Of a DNA stretch of 64,000 nucleotides, positions 8,532 through 16,951 are shown piece by piece. Position numbers and translations under genes: made by a program. The notes under the pieces are model-generated. The model was given only the letters and a program-made list of their open reading frames with translations. It did not search any database and was not told the origin of the DNA. Origin of the DNA: Terriglobus roseus DSM 18391 (GTDB lineage: Bacteria > Acidobacteriota > Terriglobia > Terriglobales > Acidobacteriaceae); assembly GCF_000265425.1 (NCBI RefSeq), contig NC_018014.1, forward strand, positions 5,163,859 through 5,227,858, given 5' to 3'. Positions within the stretch are counted from its first letter, which is position 1, and every line of letters starts with the position of its first letter.

Positions 8532-8816
8532 CTAGCATTCGAACCGAAACCGCAAGTTCGGTTCCCCGTCCCAACTGCCCGCACCCTGGCCGGGCTCCCC
8601 GTCCCAGCCCTGCAGGTCGAACACCTCTTGCGGATGCACATGGCCACCGGCCTGCGAGGGTCCTTCATGCTGCGCTGCCAGAGATTGACGTGCCATACGG
8701 CGCAGTGTGCCGCGCAGCATCAGCAACGTCGGCTCGGTCAGTAGAAGAAAACCGCAGCCGCACACAGGACACTGCACGTCAAAGCTGGTCTCCGTTGGGA
8801 GGCAAGGGATATTCAT
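8532..8816 (-). CDS. Cys/His-rich small protein, paralogue of the gene at 8924
   Basis: Unrecognised 94-residue protein. Visible features are a CPVCGCGFLLL knuckle (Cys16, Cys19, Cys21), a helix with RRMARQSLAAQH, and His50, His59 and His61, which together could make a C2H2-type metal site. A clear ribosome site (GAGGAACAA) precedes the ATG at 8816. The first 62 residues align with the neighbouring gene at 8924 over DVxCxVCGxGFLL and a QH...HP ending; the last 30 residues are unique and low in complexity. Both genes are on the same strand, 107 bp apart, and look like an old tandem duplication. No function can be named. Confidence 0.6.
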   Translation of the reverse strand: MNIPCLPTETSFDVQCPVCGCGFLLLTEPTLLMLRGTLRRMARQSLAAQHEGPSQAGGHVHPQEVFDLQGWDGEPGQGAGSWDGEPNLRFRFEC

Positions 8817-8923
8817 TTGTTCCTCAAGTCACTCGACGCGGTTGTGCGCCCATTCTTACCCATTCGGTTGCCGGGCAGATGCCGCCCCAAAACGCCGGGT
8901 GCCGCTCCGTCCGCAAAACTGGC

Positions 8924-9148
8924 TTAGCAGGTCTCCACAGCCATCGGCGTCCAGTCCACGACGAAACCCATTGCAGGATGCTCGCAATCGCCGTGCTGCT
9001 CCCGCAGCATCCGCTGCACGATCGCACGCACCGATCGTCGCTCCTCGGAACTGTGCCGGTCCCCGTACAGCAGAAAACCCTGGCCACAGACCTCGCAGCG
9101 AACATCGCTACAAACGTTAGACGGACGACATTCGATGGACACGTTCAC
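8924..9148 (-). CDS. Cys/His-rich small protein, paralogue of the gene at 8532
   Basis: Unrecognised 74-residue protein, GTG start at 9148 behind GGAG. It has the same core as its neighbour: Cys18-x-x-Cys21 in CEVCGQGFLLY, a basic helix ending REQH (His52), and Cys55 and His57, a plausible single zinc site. The shared core and the similar spacing of Cys pair and His pair argue that it is expressed protein rather than chance. It ends 107 bp before the start of the paralogue and may be cotranscribed with it. Possible roles include a zinc-knuckle adaptor or nucleic-acid binder, but none is supported by the sequence alone. Confidence 0.55.
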   Translation of the reverse strand: MNVSIECRPSNVCSDVRCEVCGQGFLLYGDRHSSEERRSVRAIVQRMLREQHGDCEHPAMGFVVDWTPMAVETC

Positions 9149-9331
9149 GCACTCCGGAAATCCTGAGTGCAGCCTGGGGGAAAGTGGTGCAGGGCTGCCT
9201 GGAATTCAACATAGCCCCGCCCATTCGTCCGTCCCATTCCACGCCTGTCTCACGTGGCTACAACCTTAGCGGGCAGTACCTGCACCGGTTCGGAACCGAA
9301 AAACAGGTAACGAAAGTCACCTTACTGCTGT

Positions 9332-9832
9332 CTACCCCTTCAGATTCGGGCCAACGGCCATCACAAAGTACTTTGCCGGAACCGTCCCAACATTGCGGAG
9401 GCCATGCATCTGCATGCTGGCGGCATACAGCACATCGCCGGCATGTGCGGGCTGCGGCTTGCCGTCCACGACCCACTCCACATCACCCTCGCGCAGAAAA
9501 AGCCACTCCGAATGCATGTGCTGGTGCGGCGGATGCGGCGCCATGCCGGGCAGCAGCACCGTGTTGTGCATCTCCACGCCCTCGCCCGTCGGAAGAACGC
9601 CCTGCGTCACCGCCTGCGAACTGCCCGTCGCACTCGTCTTGATCGGCAACTGGTCCCCGCGAAAGATCGTATTGTGCGCGAACGTCGCCGTTCCGAGCGC
9701 AATCTTCGCGGGATCGGGCTTCGCCTCCGCAGCAGCAGCAGGAGCAGCCTGGGCAAAAGCATTGCCGCCAAGCGTTTCCGCAAACAGCGCAAGGGCGGGC
9801 AGAGAGAGGCAAAGATCACGGCGAGTCGTCAT
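9332..9832 (-). CDS. Exported cupin-domain protein
   Basis: About 166 residues from the ATG at 9832. The N-terminus TTRRDLCLSLPALALFAETL has a twin-arginine pair and a hydrophobic stretch ending in NAFAQA, a Tat-like signal. A single cupin barrel follows: the first motif HPPHQHMHSEWLFLREG has the metal ligands (three His and a Glu), and the second is GDVLYAASMQMHGLRNVG with the fourth His. Cupins of this type bind a metal, with unknown substrate. Upstream in-frame codons to 9898 exist but do not give a signal peptide. It is divergent from thrS with 84 bp between the starts. Confidence 0.8.
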   Translation of the reverse strand: MTTRRDLCLSLPALALFAETLGGNAFAQAAPAAAAEAKPDPAKIALGTATFAHNTIFRGDQLPIKTSATGSSQAVTQGVLPTGEGVEMHNTVLLPGMAPHPPHQHMHSEWLFLREGDVEWVVDGKPQPAHAGDVLYAASMQMHGLRNVGTVPAKYFVMAVGPNLKG

Positions 9833-9916
9833 GGCTCCGCAGCATACACCGGCCGGGTAGGCCCCGTCTTGCGGATTCCGTGATGCGCACACAGCCATCG
9901 CAGTATCCTGTTACCT

Positions 9917-11977
9917 GTGAGCGATCTCGTGAACGACCCGATCAAAGTAACCCTTCCCGATGGCAGCGTGCGTGAAGTGCCGCGCGGCACCACGCCCTTC
10001 GCCATTGCGCACAGCATCTCCCCCCGGCTCGCCGACGCAGTCGTCGTCGCCCGCATTCGCACCGCGGCCGGCAATACGACCGACGGCGCCGAGGAGCAGA
10101 CCGACGACGCCCATCGCGGCGCCCAGACCGAAGAGAGCATGTACGCCGAGGCCGCATCCGCCGAGCGCATCGTCGACCTCGCCGAGCCGCTCAACGAAGA
10201 CGTCCACCTCTGGCTCCTCAAGGAGCAGGATCCCGAATCCCTGCGCGTCGTCCGCCACTCCGCCGCACACGTCATGGCGACCGCCATCACGGAGCTATAC
10301 CCCGACGTCAAACTCGGCCACGGCCCCGCGACCGACAGCGGTTTCTTCTACGACATCCTGCGCGAGAAGCCCTTCACGCCCGAGGATCTCGCCGCCATCG
10401 AAATCAAGATGGCGGAAGTCGTCGCGCGCAACGAGCCCTTCCGTCACGAATACATCTCGCACGAAGAAGCGCTCACCGGCTACGAACAGCAGGGCGACTT
10501 CATGAAGATGCACTTCATCTCGAAGTTCACCAAGCCCGGCGACAACGTCAGCTTCTATCGCAACGGCGAATTCGTCGACTTCTGCCGCGGACCCCACGTG
10601 CCCTCCACCGGCCGCGTCAAGGCCTTCAAGGTCATGAGCATCGCCGGCGCATACTGGCTCGGCGACGAGAAAAACCCGCAGCTCCAGCGCATCTACGGCA
10701 CCGCCTTCTACACGCAGAAGGAACTCGACGCACACTTCAAGCACCTCGAAGAGATCAAGGCACGCGACCACCGCGTCCTCGGCAAGCAGCTCGACCTATT
10801 CAGCATTCAGGAACTCGCAGGCTCGGGCCTCATCTTCTGGCATCCCAAGGGCGCCATCATCCGCAAGACCATGGAAGACTGGATGCGCGAAGAGTGCCTG
10901 CGCCGCGGCTACGACCTCGTCGTAACGCCGCACGTCATGCGTCGCGAACTCTGGAAGATCAGCGGCCACGAAGGCTTCTACGGCGACAATATGTACGCGC
11001 CCATGGAGCTTGACGACGCCGAGTACCGGCTCAAGCCCATGAACTGCCCGGGCCACATCCTCATCTACAAGAACAGCCCCAAGAGCTATCGCGACCTGCC
11101 CGTGCGTTACGCCGAACTGGGCAACGTCTACCGTTACGAACGCAGCGGCACCATGCACGGCCTTCTGCGCGTCCGCGGCTTCACGCAGGACGACGCACAC
11201 ATCTTCTGCACACCGCAGCAGATCGAAGACGAAGTCGTCGCATGCGTCGAGTTCGCCGAAGAAGTCCTTCACAAGTTCGGCTTCACCGAGTTCAAGGTCG
11301 AGCTCTCCACCTGGGACAAGAACGACGCCAAGAGCTACGTCGGCGCGCCTGAAGACTGGGAACTAGCCGTCAACGGCCTCAAGACAGCACTCGGCCGCAA
11401 GGGCATTCCCTACAAGGAAATCCCCGGCGAAGCCGCCTTCTACGGCCCCAAGATCGACGTCAAACTCGTCGACGTGCTCGGCCGCCTCTGGCAACTCAGC
11501 ACCGTGCAGTTCGACTTCAACCTGCCCAAGCGCTTCGAACTTGAGTACACCGGCGAGGACGGCGAGAAGCATCAGCCCGTCATGGTGCACCGCGCACTCT
11601 TCGGCTCGGTCGAACGCTTCTTCGGTGTGCTCATCGAGCATTACGCTGGCGCCTTCCCGCTCTGGCTCGCACCCATCCAGATCGGCCTCGTGCCCATCAG
11701 CGAGAAACACACCGAATACGCAAAGAAGGTCAAGGCAGAACTCGAAGCCATCGGCCTCCGCGTGGAACTCGACGCTCGCAACGAACAGATGAAGGCCAAG
11801 ATTCGCGAACTCGCCCTGCAGAAGATTCCCTTCGTCCTCATCATGGGCGACAAGGAATCCGAAGCCAGCGCAGTAAGCGTCCGCACCCGCGGCAAGGGCG
11901 ACGAAGGCTCCGTCCCGCTCGCAGACTTCATCGCTCGCTGCAAGACACTGCTCGCAGACAAGAGCGCAACACTTTAA
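9917..11977 (+). CDS. thrS: Threonyl-tRNA synthetase
   Basis: Class II synthetase that charges tRNA-Thr in the cytoplasm. Domains in order: an N-terminal TGS domain (VTLPDGSVREVPRGTTP), an editing domain with the HSAAH and CRGPH zinc or hydrolysis motifs, the catalytic core from about 285 with motif 2 (NVYRYERSGTMHGLLRVRGF) and motif 3 (GSVERFFGVLIEHYAG), the active-site zinc residues in MNCPGH, and the C-terminal anticodon-binding domain. It has an acidic insertion of roughly 30 residues near 50-80, between TGS and editing domains. Length 686 against about 642 in E. coli. The start is GTG at 9917 with no obvious ribosome site. The nuclease gene begins 16 bp after the stop. Confidence 0.97.
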   Translation: MSDLVNDPIKVTLPDGSVREVPRGTTPFAIAHSISPRLADAVVVARIRTAAGNTTDGAEEQTDDAHRGAQTEESMYAEAASAERIVDLAEPLNEDVHLWLLKEQDPESLRVVRHSAAHVMATAITELYPDVKLGHGPATDSGFFYDILREKPFTPEDLAAIEIKMAEVVARNEPFRHEYISHEEALTGYEQQGDFMKMHFISKFTKPGDNVSFYRNGEFVDFCRGPHVPSTGRVKAFKVMSIAGAYWLGDEKNPQLQRIYGTAFYTQKELDAHFKHLEEIKARDHRVLGKQLDLFSIQELAGSGLIFWHPKGAIIRKTMEDWMREECLRRGYDLVVTPHVMRRELWKISGHEGFYGDNMYAPMELDDAEYRLKPMNCPGHILIYKNSPKSYRDLPVRYAELGNVYRYERSGTMHGLLRVRGFTQDDAHIFCTPQQIEDEVVACVEFAEEVLHKFGFTEFKVELSTWDKNDAKSYVGAPEDWELAVNGLKTALGRKGIPYKEIPGEAAFYGPKIDVKLVDVLGRLWQLSTVQFDFNLPKRFELEYTGEDGEKHQPVMVHRALFGSVERFFGVLIEHYAGAFPLWLAPIQIGLVPISEKHTEYAKKVKAELEAIGLRVELDARNEQMKAKIRELALQKIPFVLIMGDKESEASAVSVRTRGKGDEGSVPLADFIARCKTLLADKSATL

Positions 11978-11992
11978 AAATGTGAGCCGAGA

Positions 11993-13042
11993 ATGATTCA
12001 GGTTTATGCGATCGAGGATGGAGAACTTAAGGATCTTCCTCACAGCAAGCTGAAAAAGGAAGACGACCTACAGCGCTGGATAGCCAACGATCCTAGCGTT
12101 CTGGGGCTGGATATATTGGTCCTGGGTCGCGAGATCTCCACGGATTTCAGAGGTCGTATCGACGTTCTTGGGCTTGACGCCGAAGGGAACCTTGTAGTCG
12201 TAGAGTGCAAGAGAGATCAGACTCCACGCGAAACCATAGCGCAGTTGCTCGATTACGGCTCATGGGTCGCGGCACTGAGCACGAAACAAGTACACGAACT
12301 TGCGATAACTAAACTCGGCAGACCCTTAGCGCAGGCCTTTATGGAGCGTTTCGATTCCGACCTTCCAGAAAAGCTAAACACTACTCACTCTTTAATTGTC
12401 GTTGCGACCGAGTTTGATGCTTCGTCTCGACGGATTGTTGAGTATTTGGCCCAAGTCCATCAACTGTCGATCAATGCGATTTTCTTCTCGAGCTTCAACC
12501 ACGCGGGGCAAGATCTCCTTGCGATCGAGTGGCTCCTAGATCAAGAAGAGGTGGTTCAGCGTGCGGAGAGCAAGACGTCCGCGCCCTGGACTGGACTGAA
12601 TTACGTGAATATTGGAGAGAGCAAGGATCGTAACTGGGACGACATGCGTGAGTACGGCTTTATCAGTGCGGGAGGGGGTCCTAGGTACGTGGGATCTCTA
12701 CAGAAACTTGCACCAGGCGACCTTGTCCTCTCTTACCAAAAGAAGACGGGGTACGTTGGCTTCGGGAGTGTTCTGGACACTGCCGTCCCGGTCGACCAGT
12801 TCACAGTAGCTGGCCGTCCGATCCTCGAGAGTCCGCTGCGTGCGACAGATTTCGGGCACGACGTTGGCGACGCCTCGATGTGCGAGTTTGTCGTGAGGGT
12901 CAAGTGGATCAAAACCTTCGGGCTGAGTGAGGCTAAGACCTTCCCGGGCGTTTTCGCGAATCAGAATATCGTTTGCAAACTGACCCATCCGGCCACCATT
13001 GAGTTTCTGAAGAGTTACTTTCCGATCAGCGCTAGCGACTAG
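11993..13042 (+). CDS. NucS/DUF91-like PD-(D/E)XK nuclease fused to an EVE-like domain
   Basis: Residues about 20-180 look like the NucS/DUF91 nuclease fold: GREISTDFRGRIDVLGLD gives the acidic residue and VVVECKR the E-x-K pair, followed by a conserved Q-x-LDYG helix. The C-terminal part from about 200 (YVNIGESKDRNWDD, GFISAGGG, then LAPGDLVLSYQ and GYVGFG) resembles EVE/PUA-type domains, some of which read modified bases. The fusion would fit a modification-aware DNA nuclease, so defence or repair, but this is inference. Its base composition is clearly less GC-rich than thrS and codon use is more relaxed, suggesting acquisition. A ribosome-like GAGCCGAGA precedes the ATG. Confidence 0.75.
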   Translation: MIQVYAIEDGELKDLPHSKLKKEDDLQRWIANDPSVLGLDILVLGREISTDFRGRIDVLGLDAEGNLVVVECKRDQTPRETIAQLLDYGSWVAALSTKQVHELAITKLGRPLAQAFMERFDSDLPEKLNTTHSLIVVATEFDASSRRIVEYLAQVHQLSINAIFFSSFNHAGQDLLAIEWLLDQEEVVQRAESKTSAPWTGLNYVNIGESKDRNWDDMREYGFISAGGGPRYVGSLQKLAPGDLVLSYQKKTGYVGFGSVLDTAVPVDQFTVAGRPILESPLRATDFGHDVGDASMCEFVVRVKWIKTFGLSEAKTFPGVFANQNIVCKLTHPATIEFLKSYFPISASD

Positions 13043-13173
13043 GCGAAAAGCGATCGTTAGACGCACGATGCGTGACGCCTAGCGCATCCCAAAATCTGCG
13101 GCTACAACCTTCGTCCGACACGAAGAAGCATGGCCACACAATCAAACCCACAACAATCAGCGTCCTACCGCAT

Positions 13174-13683
13174 ATGTTGATCCCCGAATCCATGCGAGAG
13201 ATATGCCGCCGCAAACTGCTGCGACCGCTCTTGTGCCTTTTGCGCGACGGCATCTCGACGCGCCGCATGGCGTGGAGTCTCGCCATTGGCATGGTCATCG
13301 GGGTCAACCCATCGATCGGCATCACAACGCTGCTGGTGGTGTTGCTGGCATGGCTCTTCGGTCTTAACCAGGTGGCATCACAGATCGGCACACACGTGGT
13401 GGCGCCATTTCATCTGCTGCTCTTCCTGCCCTTCATTGAGGCGGGCGTCTTCCTCTTCCGCACCCGCCATATGCCATTCAGCAAGCAGCAGATTGAGCAC
13501 CTGAGCCATCACCCGCTACGCATGGTGCAGGAGATCTGGCAGTGGCAGTGGCATGCACTGATCATCTGGGCGGTTGTCGCAGCAGTCGTTACGCCACTGC
13601 TCGCACTCTACCTGCGCAGGATGCTTGTGATGTTCCTACGCCAGCACAAGACGCTGCTTCACTCCGTTCCGGCAACACACTAG
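13174..13683 (+). CDS. DUF2062 membrane protein, copy 1
   Basis: A 169-residue membrane protein of the DUF2062 family. The family core is visible in RRMAWSLAIGMVIGVNPSIGITTLLVV, then FGLNQVASQIGTHVVAP, with three or four hydrophobic helices and basic ends. The function of DUF2062 proteins is not established. I start it at ATG 13174 because it then aligns end to end, without gaps, with the paralogue at 16952, and the codons before it are not conserved. Both end in PATH and share the HHPLRMV-EIWQWQWHALI segment. The copies flank a 3.3-kb block of three minus-strand genes. Confidence 0.85.
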   Translation: MLIPESMREICRRKLLRPLLCLLRDGISTRRMAWSLAIGMVIGVNPSIGITTLLVVLLAWLFGLNQVASQIGTHVVAPFHLLLFLPFIEAGVFLFRTRHMPFSKQQIEHLSHHPLRMVQEIWQWQWHALIIWAVVAAVVTPLLALYLRRMLVMFLRQHKTLLHSVPATH

Positions 13684-13710
13684 GAACTCCAGCGTGAGTG
13701 ATCACGCAAC

Positions 13711-14592
13711 TCAGGTATCGGACCTCAGGAACTCCCGCAACTCCTCGTTGCATCGCTCCGTAGCATCCTGCTGAACCCAGTGCGACACACCGGGCAGGTA
13801 ACGCAGACGAAGATTGCGCACATAACGGTCCGTGTCATAAGTCGTGTACTTCGCCAGAAACTTGTCTTCCTCGCCCCACAGCATCAGTGTCGGCACCTCA
13901 ATCAAAGGCCATCCAAGCTTCATCTGGCGTCGCAACCCGCCACCGCGGATCAACGCTCGATACCAATGGATCATCGCCCGCAGCGCGCCGTGCTGTGCGG
14001 CATTGGCACGAGTAGCTTCCAACAAATCACGAGGGAAAGCATCAGGCGCGGTCGACGTCCGCAACATCGACTTCGGCACCGCAGCCGCACCATTGCGACC
14101 AAGCAGCCGCTCCGGCAGCCACGGAATCTGGAAGAGCATCGCATACCAACTCCGCAGCATCTGCCCCGGCCGCCGCAGACTCTGCGCAAAGCGCGCCGGG
14201 TGCGGCACATTGATGATCACCAGAGCCTCCAGCGGACGAATACGCCGCACCGCAAAACACCACGCCACGATCGCACCCCAGTCATGCCCCAGCAGCACCA
14301 CGCGCTTTGCGCCGGAAGCATCGATCAGGCCCGCAACATCCGCCATCAGGTGCTCGATCGCATAATCCTGCACCTGCGTTGGCCGCGACGATGCCCCATA
14401 CCCACGCTGATTGGGCGCCCACACGCGATACCCCAAAGCAGCCAGCGTTGGCATGTTGTCGCGCCAGCTCAGCGCGACCTCCGGAAAGCCATGCAGGCAC
14501 AGGGCCAGCGTATCCCCACTGCCACACGTCAGCACCTCGAACGTCTGGCCGTTCGCCGGGACCAACTCAGTGCGGATCTCGCAGGTTGCCAT
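13711..14592 (-). CDS. Alpha/beta hydrolase, epoxide-hydrolase-like
   Basis: Cytoplasmic alpha/beta-hydrolase of the epoxide hydrolase/haloalkane dehalogenase group. The oxyanion-hole motif HGFPE, the nucleophile elbow GHDWGA (Asp nucleophile, which points to epoxide hydrolase rather than esterase) and the cap domain are seen in order; GEEDKF and GVSHWVQQD carry the likely acid and catalytic His. About 293 residues from ATG 14592. Only one base separates this start from the stop of the SDR gene upstream, so the two are cotranscribed and may act on related substrates. Substrate unknown. Confidence 0.87.
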   Translation of the reverse strand: MATCEIRTELVPANGQTFEVLTCGSGDTLALCLHGFPEVALSWRDNMPTLAALGYRVWAPNQRGYGASSRPTQVQDYAIEHLMADVAGLIDASGAKRVVLLGHDWGAIVAWCFAVRRIRPLEALVIINVPHPARFAQSLRRPGQMLRSWYAMLFQIPWLPERLLGRNGAAAVPKSMLRTSTAPDAFPRDLLEATRANAAQHGALRAMIHWYRALIRGGGLRRQMKLGWPLIEVPTLMLWGEEDKFLAKYTTYDTDRYVRNLRLRYLPGVSHWVQQDATERCNEELREFLRSDT

Positions 14593-14593
14593 C

Positions 14594-15583
14594 TTATTTC
14601 TTTCGCAGAAGCGCAAGACAAAGCGCAAGCCCTACGCCACCGACGATCGCGGCAGCAACTCCCGGATGCGTCCGTGCCGCGGTATACGTGCTGGTGCGGC
14701 CCTTACCCTGCCATCCGCTCGTCCTACCGTCTTCGCCTGCCTCGTACAGCGCGCCCGCCTGCTGGTTGGGTTCATCCTCCAGCTGCATGTTCTTGAACAT
14801 CGTCGCGGTCAGGTCATAAAGCGTTGGAGCAAACTCCTCCACCAGCGTCATTAACTTACCCGCTCCACCAATGTGCACCGTGCGGCGCGGCGTCTCCGCC
14901 GCCGACAGAATCCCTTGCGCAACTGACTCCGCGGAATACAACGGTGAGGGCAGTTTTGGCTTCACGCCGGTGTAGTTCTTCGCATGCTCCGCGAACGGAG
15001 TCGCAATGGCCGCAGGCTGGATCAGCGTCACAGACACCGGCGCACCTTCATCCGCAAGCTCGCGTCGCAACGCAGAAGTGTACCCCTTGATCGCATGCTT
15101 CGTCGTCGAGTACATCCCCTGTACCGGCAGCGCAACGTCCGACGCGATACTGCCCAGATTAATCAGTGCACCGCCGCGCTTCTTCAGCGTCTTCAACGCA
15201 ATCGTTGATCCGTGCACAACGCTCCAGAAGTTGGTATCGAACAGTTGACGATGGTCTTCATCCGAGACCTCTTCCAGCTTGCCCCACAGGCCCTGACCCG
15301 CATTGTTGACCCACGTGTCGAAGCCGCCGAACGTCTTGATCGCCTTTGCTGCCAGCCGCTCCAAATCCTGCCGCCGGCTGACATCCGTCACCACATAGAT
15401 CGCCCGCGCCCCCTTTGACTCCAGGTTGCGCACGATGGACTTCAAAGCCTCCTCGTTGCGCGAAGCCAGGACGAGCGTAGCGCCCTGCGCCGCCGCCTCT
15501 TTTGCAGTGGCAAGTCCAATACCGCTGGAGGCGCCGGTGATAACGATGACTTGCTCGGAGAGGGGTTTCAAGTTGATCGACAT
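14594..15583 (-). CDS. SDR-family oxidoreductase with C-terminal membrane helix
   Basis: Short-chain dehydrogenase: TGASSGIG (cofactor loop), NNAG, the catalytic Ser in LGSIAS and YSTTK (Tyr and Lys) appear in the right order within the first 190 residues. The protein is 329 residues, longer than the usual 250, because of a C-terminal extension that ends in a hydrophobic helix (VAAAIVGGVGLALCLALL) followed by RKK, so it is probably tethered to the inner membrane. The extension is also found in SDRs annotated as membrane-attached in this phylum, from memory. It leads a two-gene run with the epoxide-hydrolase-like gene. Confidence 0.88.
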   Translation of the reverse strand: MSINLKPLSEQVIVITGASSGIGLATAKEAAAQGATLVLASRNEEALKSIVRNLESKGARAIYVVTDVSRRQDLERLAAKAIKTFGGFDTWVNNAGQGLWGKLEEVSDEDHRQLFDTNFWSVVHGSTIALKTLKKRGGALINLGSIASDVALPVQGMYSTTKHAIKGYTSALRRELADEGAPVSVTLIQPAAIATPFAEHAKNYTGVKPKLPSPLYSAESVAQGILSAAETPRRTVHIGGAGKLMTLVEEFAPTLYDLTATMFKNMQLEDEPNQQAGALYEAGEDGRTSGWQGKGRTSTYTAARTHPGVAAAIVGGVGLALCLALLRKK

Positions 15584-15664
15584 GTCTTACTTAGAAGCAC
15601 AGGCAGGGATACAGGGAGTCTGCCATACACGCGCCGATCCGCGCTTTTCTGTTTTCTTCCGGGC

Positions 15665-15694
15665 AAAGAAAACGCGCCACCCGAAGGCGGCGCG
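15665..15694 (-). terminator. Rho-independent terminator after the outer-membrane barrel gene
   Basis: CGCGCC/GGCGCG stem with a 10-base loop, 21 bp past the barrel gene's stop. Read on the minus strand it is followed by TTTTCTTT. Confidence 0.7.
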
Positions 15695-15714
15695 TCTCTG
15701 AAAAGCAGACTTTG

Positions 15715-16404
15715 TTAGAAGCGGTAAACGAAGCTCGCGCTTGGCTCCGCATTCACACGCCAGCTACGCGTGCTGAGTGCGGCATTGTTGAAGTTTGGCG
15801 CACGGTAGAACAGTCCGCGGCCCTGAAGACGAAGGGCAAGCTTGCGGCCGGTGTTCGGCATCGCAATCTCGAAGCCCGTCTCGACCAGTCCTGCTCCGCG
15901 CCACTGGTTCTGTCCACCGGCCGTCGGCACAAAGTCGATCGCGCCGCCACCGATGTTCACAAAGGGCTGGAACGGGATGTGCTTCGGGTGGAACTGGTAA
16001 GCAGCCGTTGCTTCATGCGTCGTGGTCGGAATGCTTGCAACCTGCGTCGCTGCACGGCCCGTGATGTTGTAGTTGAAGCGCTCGGAGTAGTGCTGGTATC
16101 CGTAGTTCACTTCAACACCAGCCCACGACACGGGATGGAACTGCACCGAGGTCAGGAAGCCCACCGAGGAAGTGATGTACTGCTCCTGGTTCGTCACCGT
16201 GTTCGTCAGCGTAACGCCATTGACGACCGAGTTAAACGTATAAGGGCTCGGATTTGTTGTAAGTGGTTTCACGAAGTTACCCGTGGCGCCCACGGAGATG
16301 CTTCCGCCATGTTCCGGCAGGTACTTGTAGAACTGTGCGGGCATCTTTGCAGCAACTGCCAGTAGTGCCAGCAGGGGAAGGGAGCGCTTAAGGGTAGACA
16401 ACAT
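15715..16404 (-). CDS. Outer-membrane beta-barrel protein
   Basis: A 229-residue exported protein. The signal peptide (about 1-23, ending KMPAQ) is followed by alternating polar and hydrophobic strands such as SVQFHPVSWAGVEVNYGYQHYSE and ATAAYQFHP, and the chain ends in SFVYRF, a C-terminal aromatic as expected for a BAM substrate. It matches the small OmpA-like or OmpW-like eight-stranded barrels in size. A very good ribosome site (GGAGGTCACG) precedes the ATG at 16404. It is separated from the SDR gene by a terminator, so it is its own unit. Cargo and role are unknown. Confidence 0.78.
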   Translation of the reverse strand: MLSTLKRSLPLLALLAVAAKMPAQFYKYLPEHGGSISVGATGNFVKPLTTNPSPYTFNSVVNGVTLTNTVTNQEQYITSSVGFLTSVQFHPVSWAGVEVNYGYQHYSERFNYNITGRAATQVASIPTTTHEATAAYQFHPKHIPFQPFVNIGGGAIDFVPTAGGQNQWRGAGLVETGFEIAMPNTGRKLALRLQGRGLFYRAPNFNNAALSTRSWRVNAEPSASFVYRF

Positions 16405-16951
16405 CGTGACCTCCAGAATGTATGCGGTGATTCATCGGGCGCAGACTATCGTTCGAGCCAAAGGCCCGTGTCCGTGCGTCGACTGGTTCCGAGGGCGCTA
16501 CCGCATGGCGCCGTCGTTTTGGGGGTTAATCATCACCCTGCCGTCGTAAGGCGACATAAGATGTCGCTCGGCAAAGGGCATACTCCAGGGCGCACGTCTG
16601 CTCGGCTATGGGTTCGCCGCGCGACGGTAGAAGGAGTTGTACGGTAAGTTGCTGCGTTCGGTAACTCACCAGTTATGTACGATCAGCTGCTGACTTACGA
16701 GCAAGCGATGTATAGATAGACCGCATACTCGGCCCAGTGGTTGCCCAAAAATTCATCGGGACGCCACTTAGAGGGCATCAGGTTGTGCACGGCACGTCGT
16801 TATCCGCCCAACCCCAAATATCAGTAACCAAAGGGGTTCAGTGGTATTGTCAACACGAATCCGATTCGCCGTTCACGCATCGCGTCGATTTTGTAAGTCG
16901 GGAACGACTGGGCCTTCCCACCATCCGCAATAGTTTTGCGTCCTAATCAAC
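16405..16951. other. 547-bp intergenic stretch without a convincing gene
   Basis: Between the divergent outer-membrane barrel gene and the second DUF2062 gene. It should carry promoters for both. I see no gene with a ribosome site, no hairpin with a T-tract and no tRNA shape. The composition is less GC-rich in 16640-16940 than in the neighbouring genes. Confidence 0.4.

Noticed and set aside
16737..16946. 69-codon plus-strand frame upstream of the second DUF2062 gene
   Set aside because: No ribosome site, no motif and codon use unlike coding DNA here.
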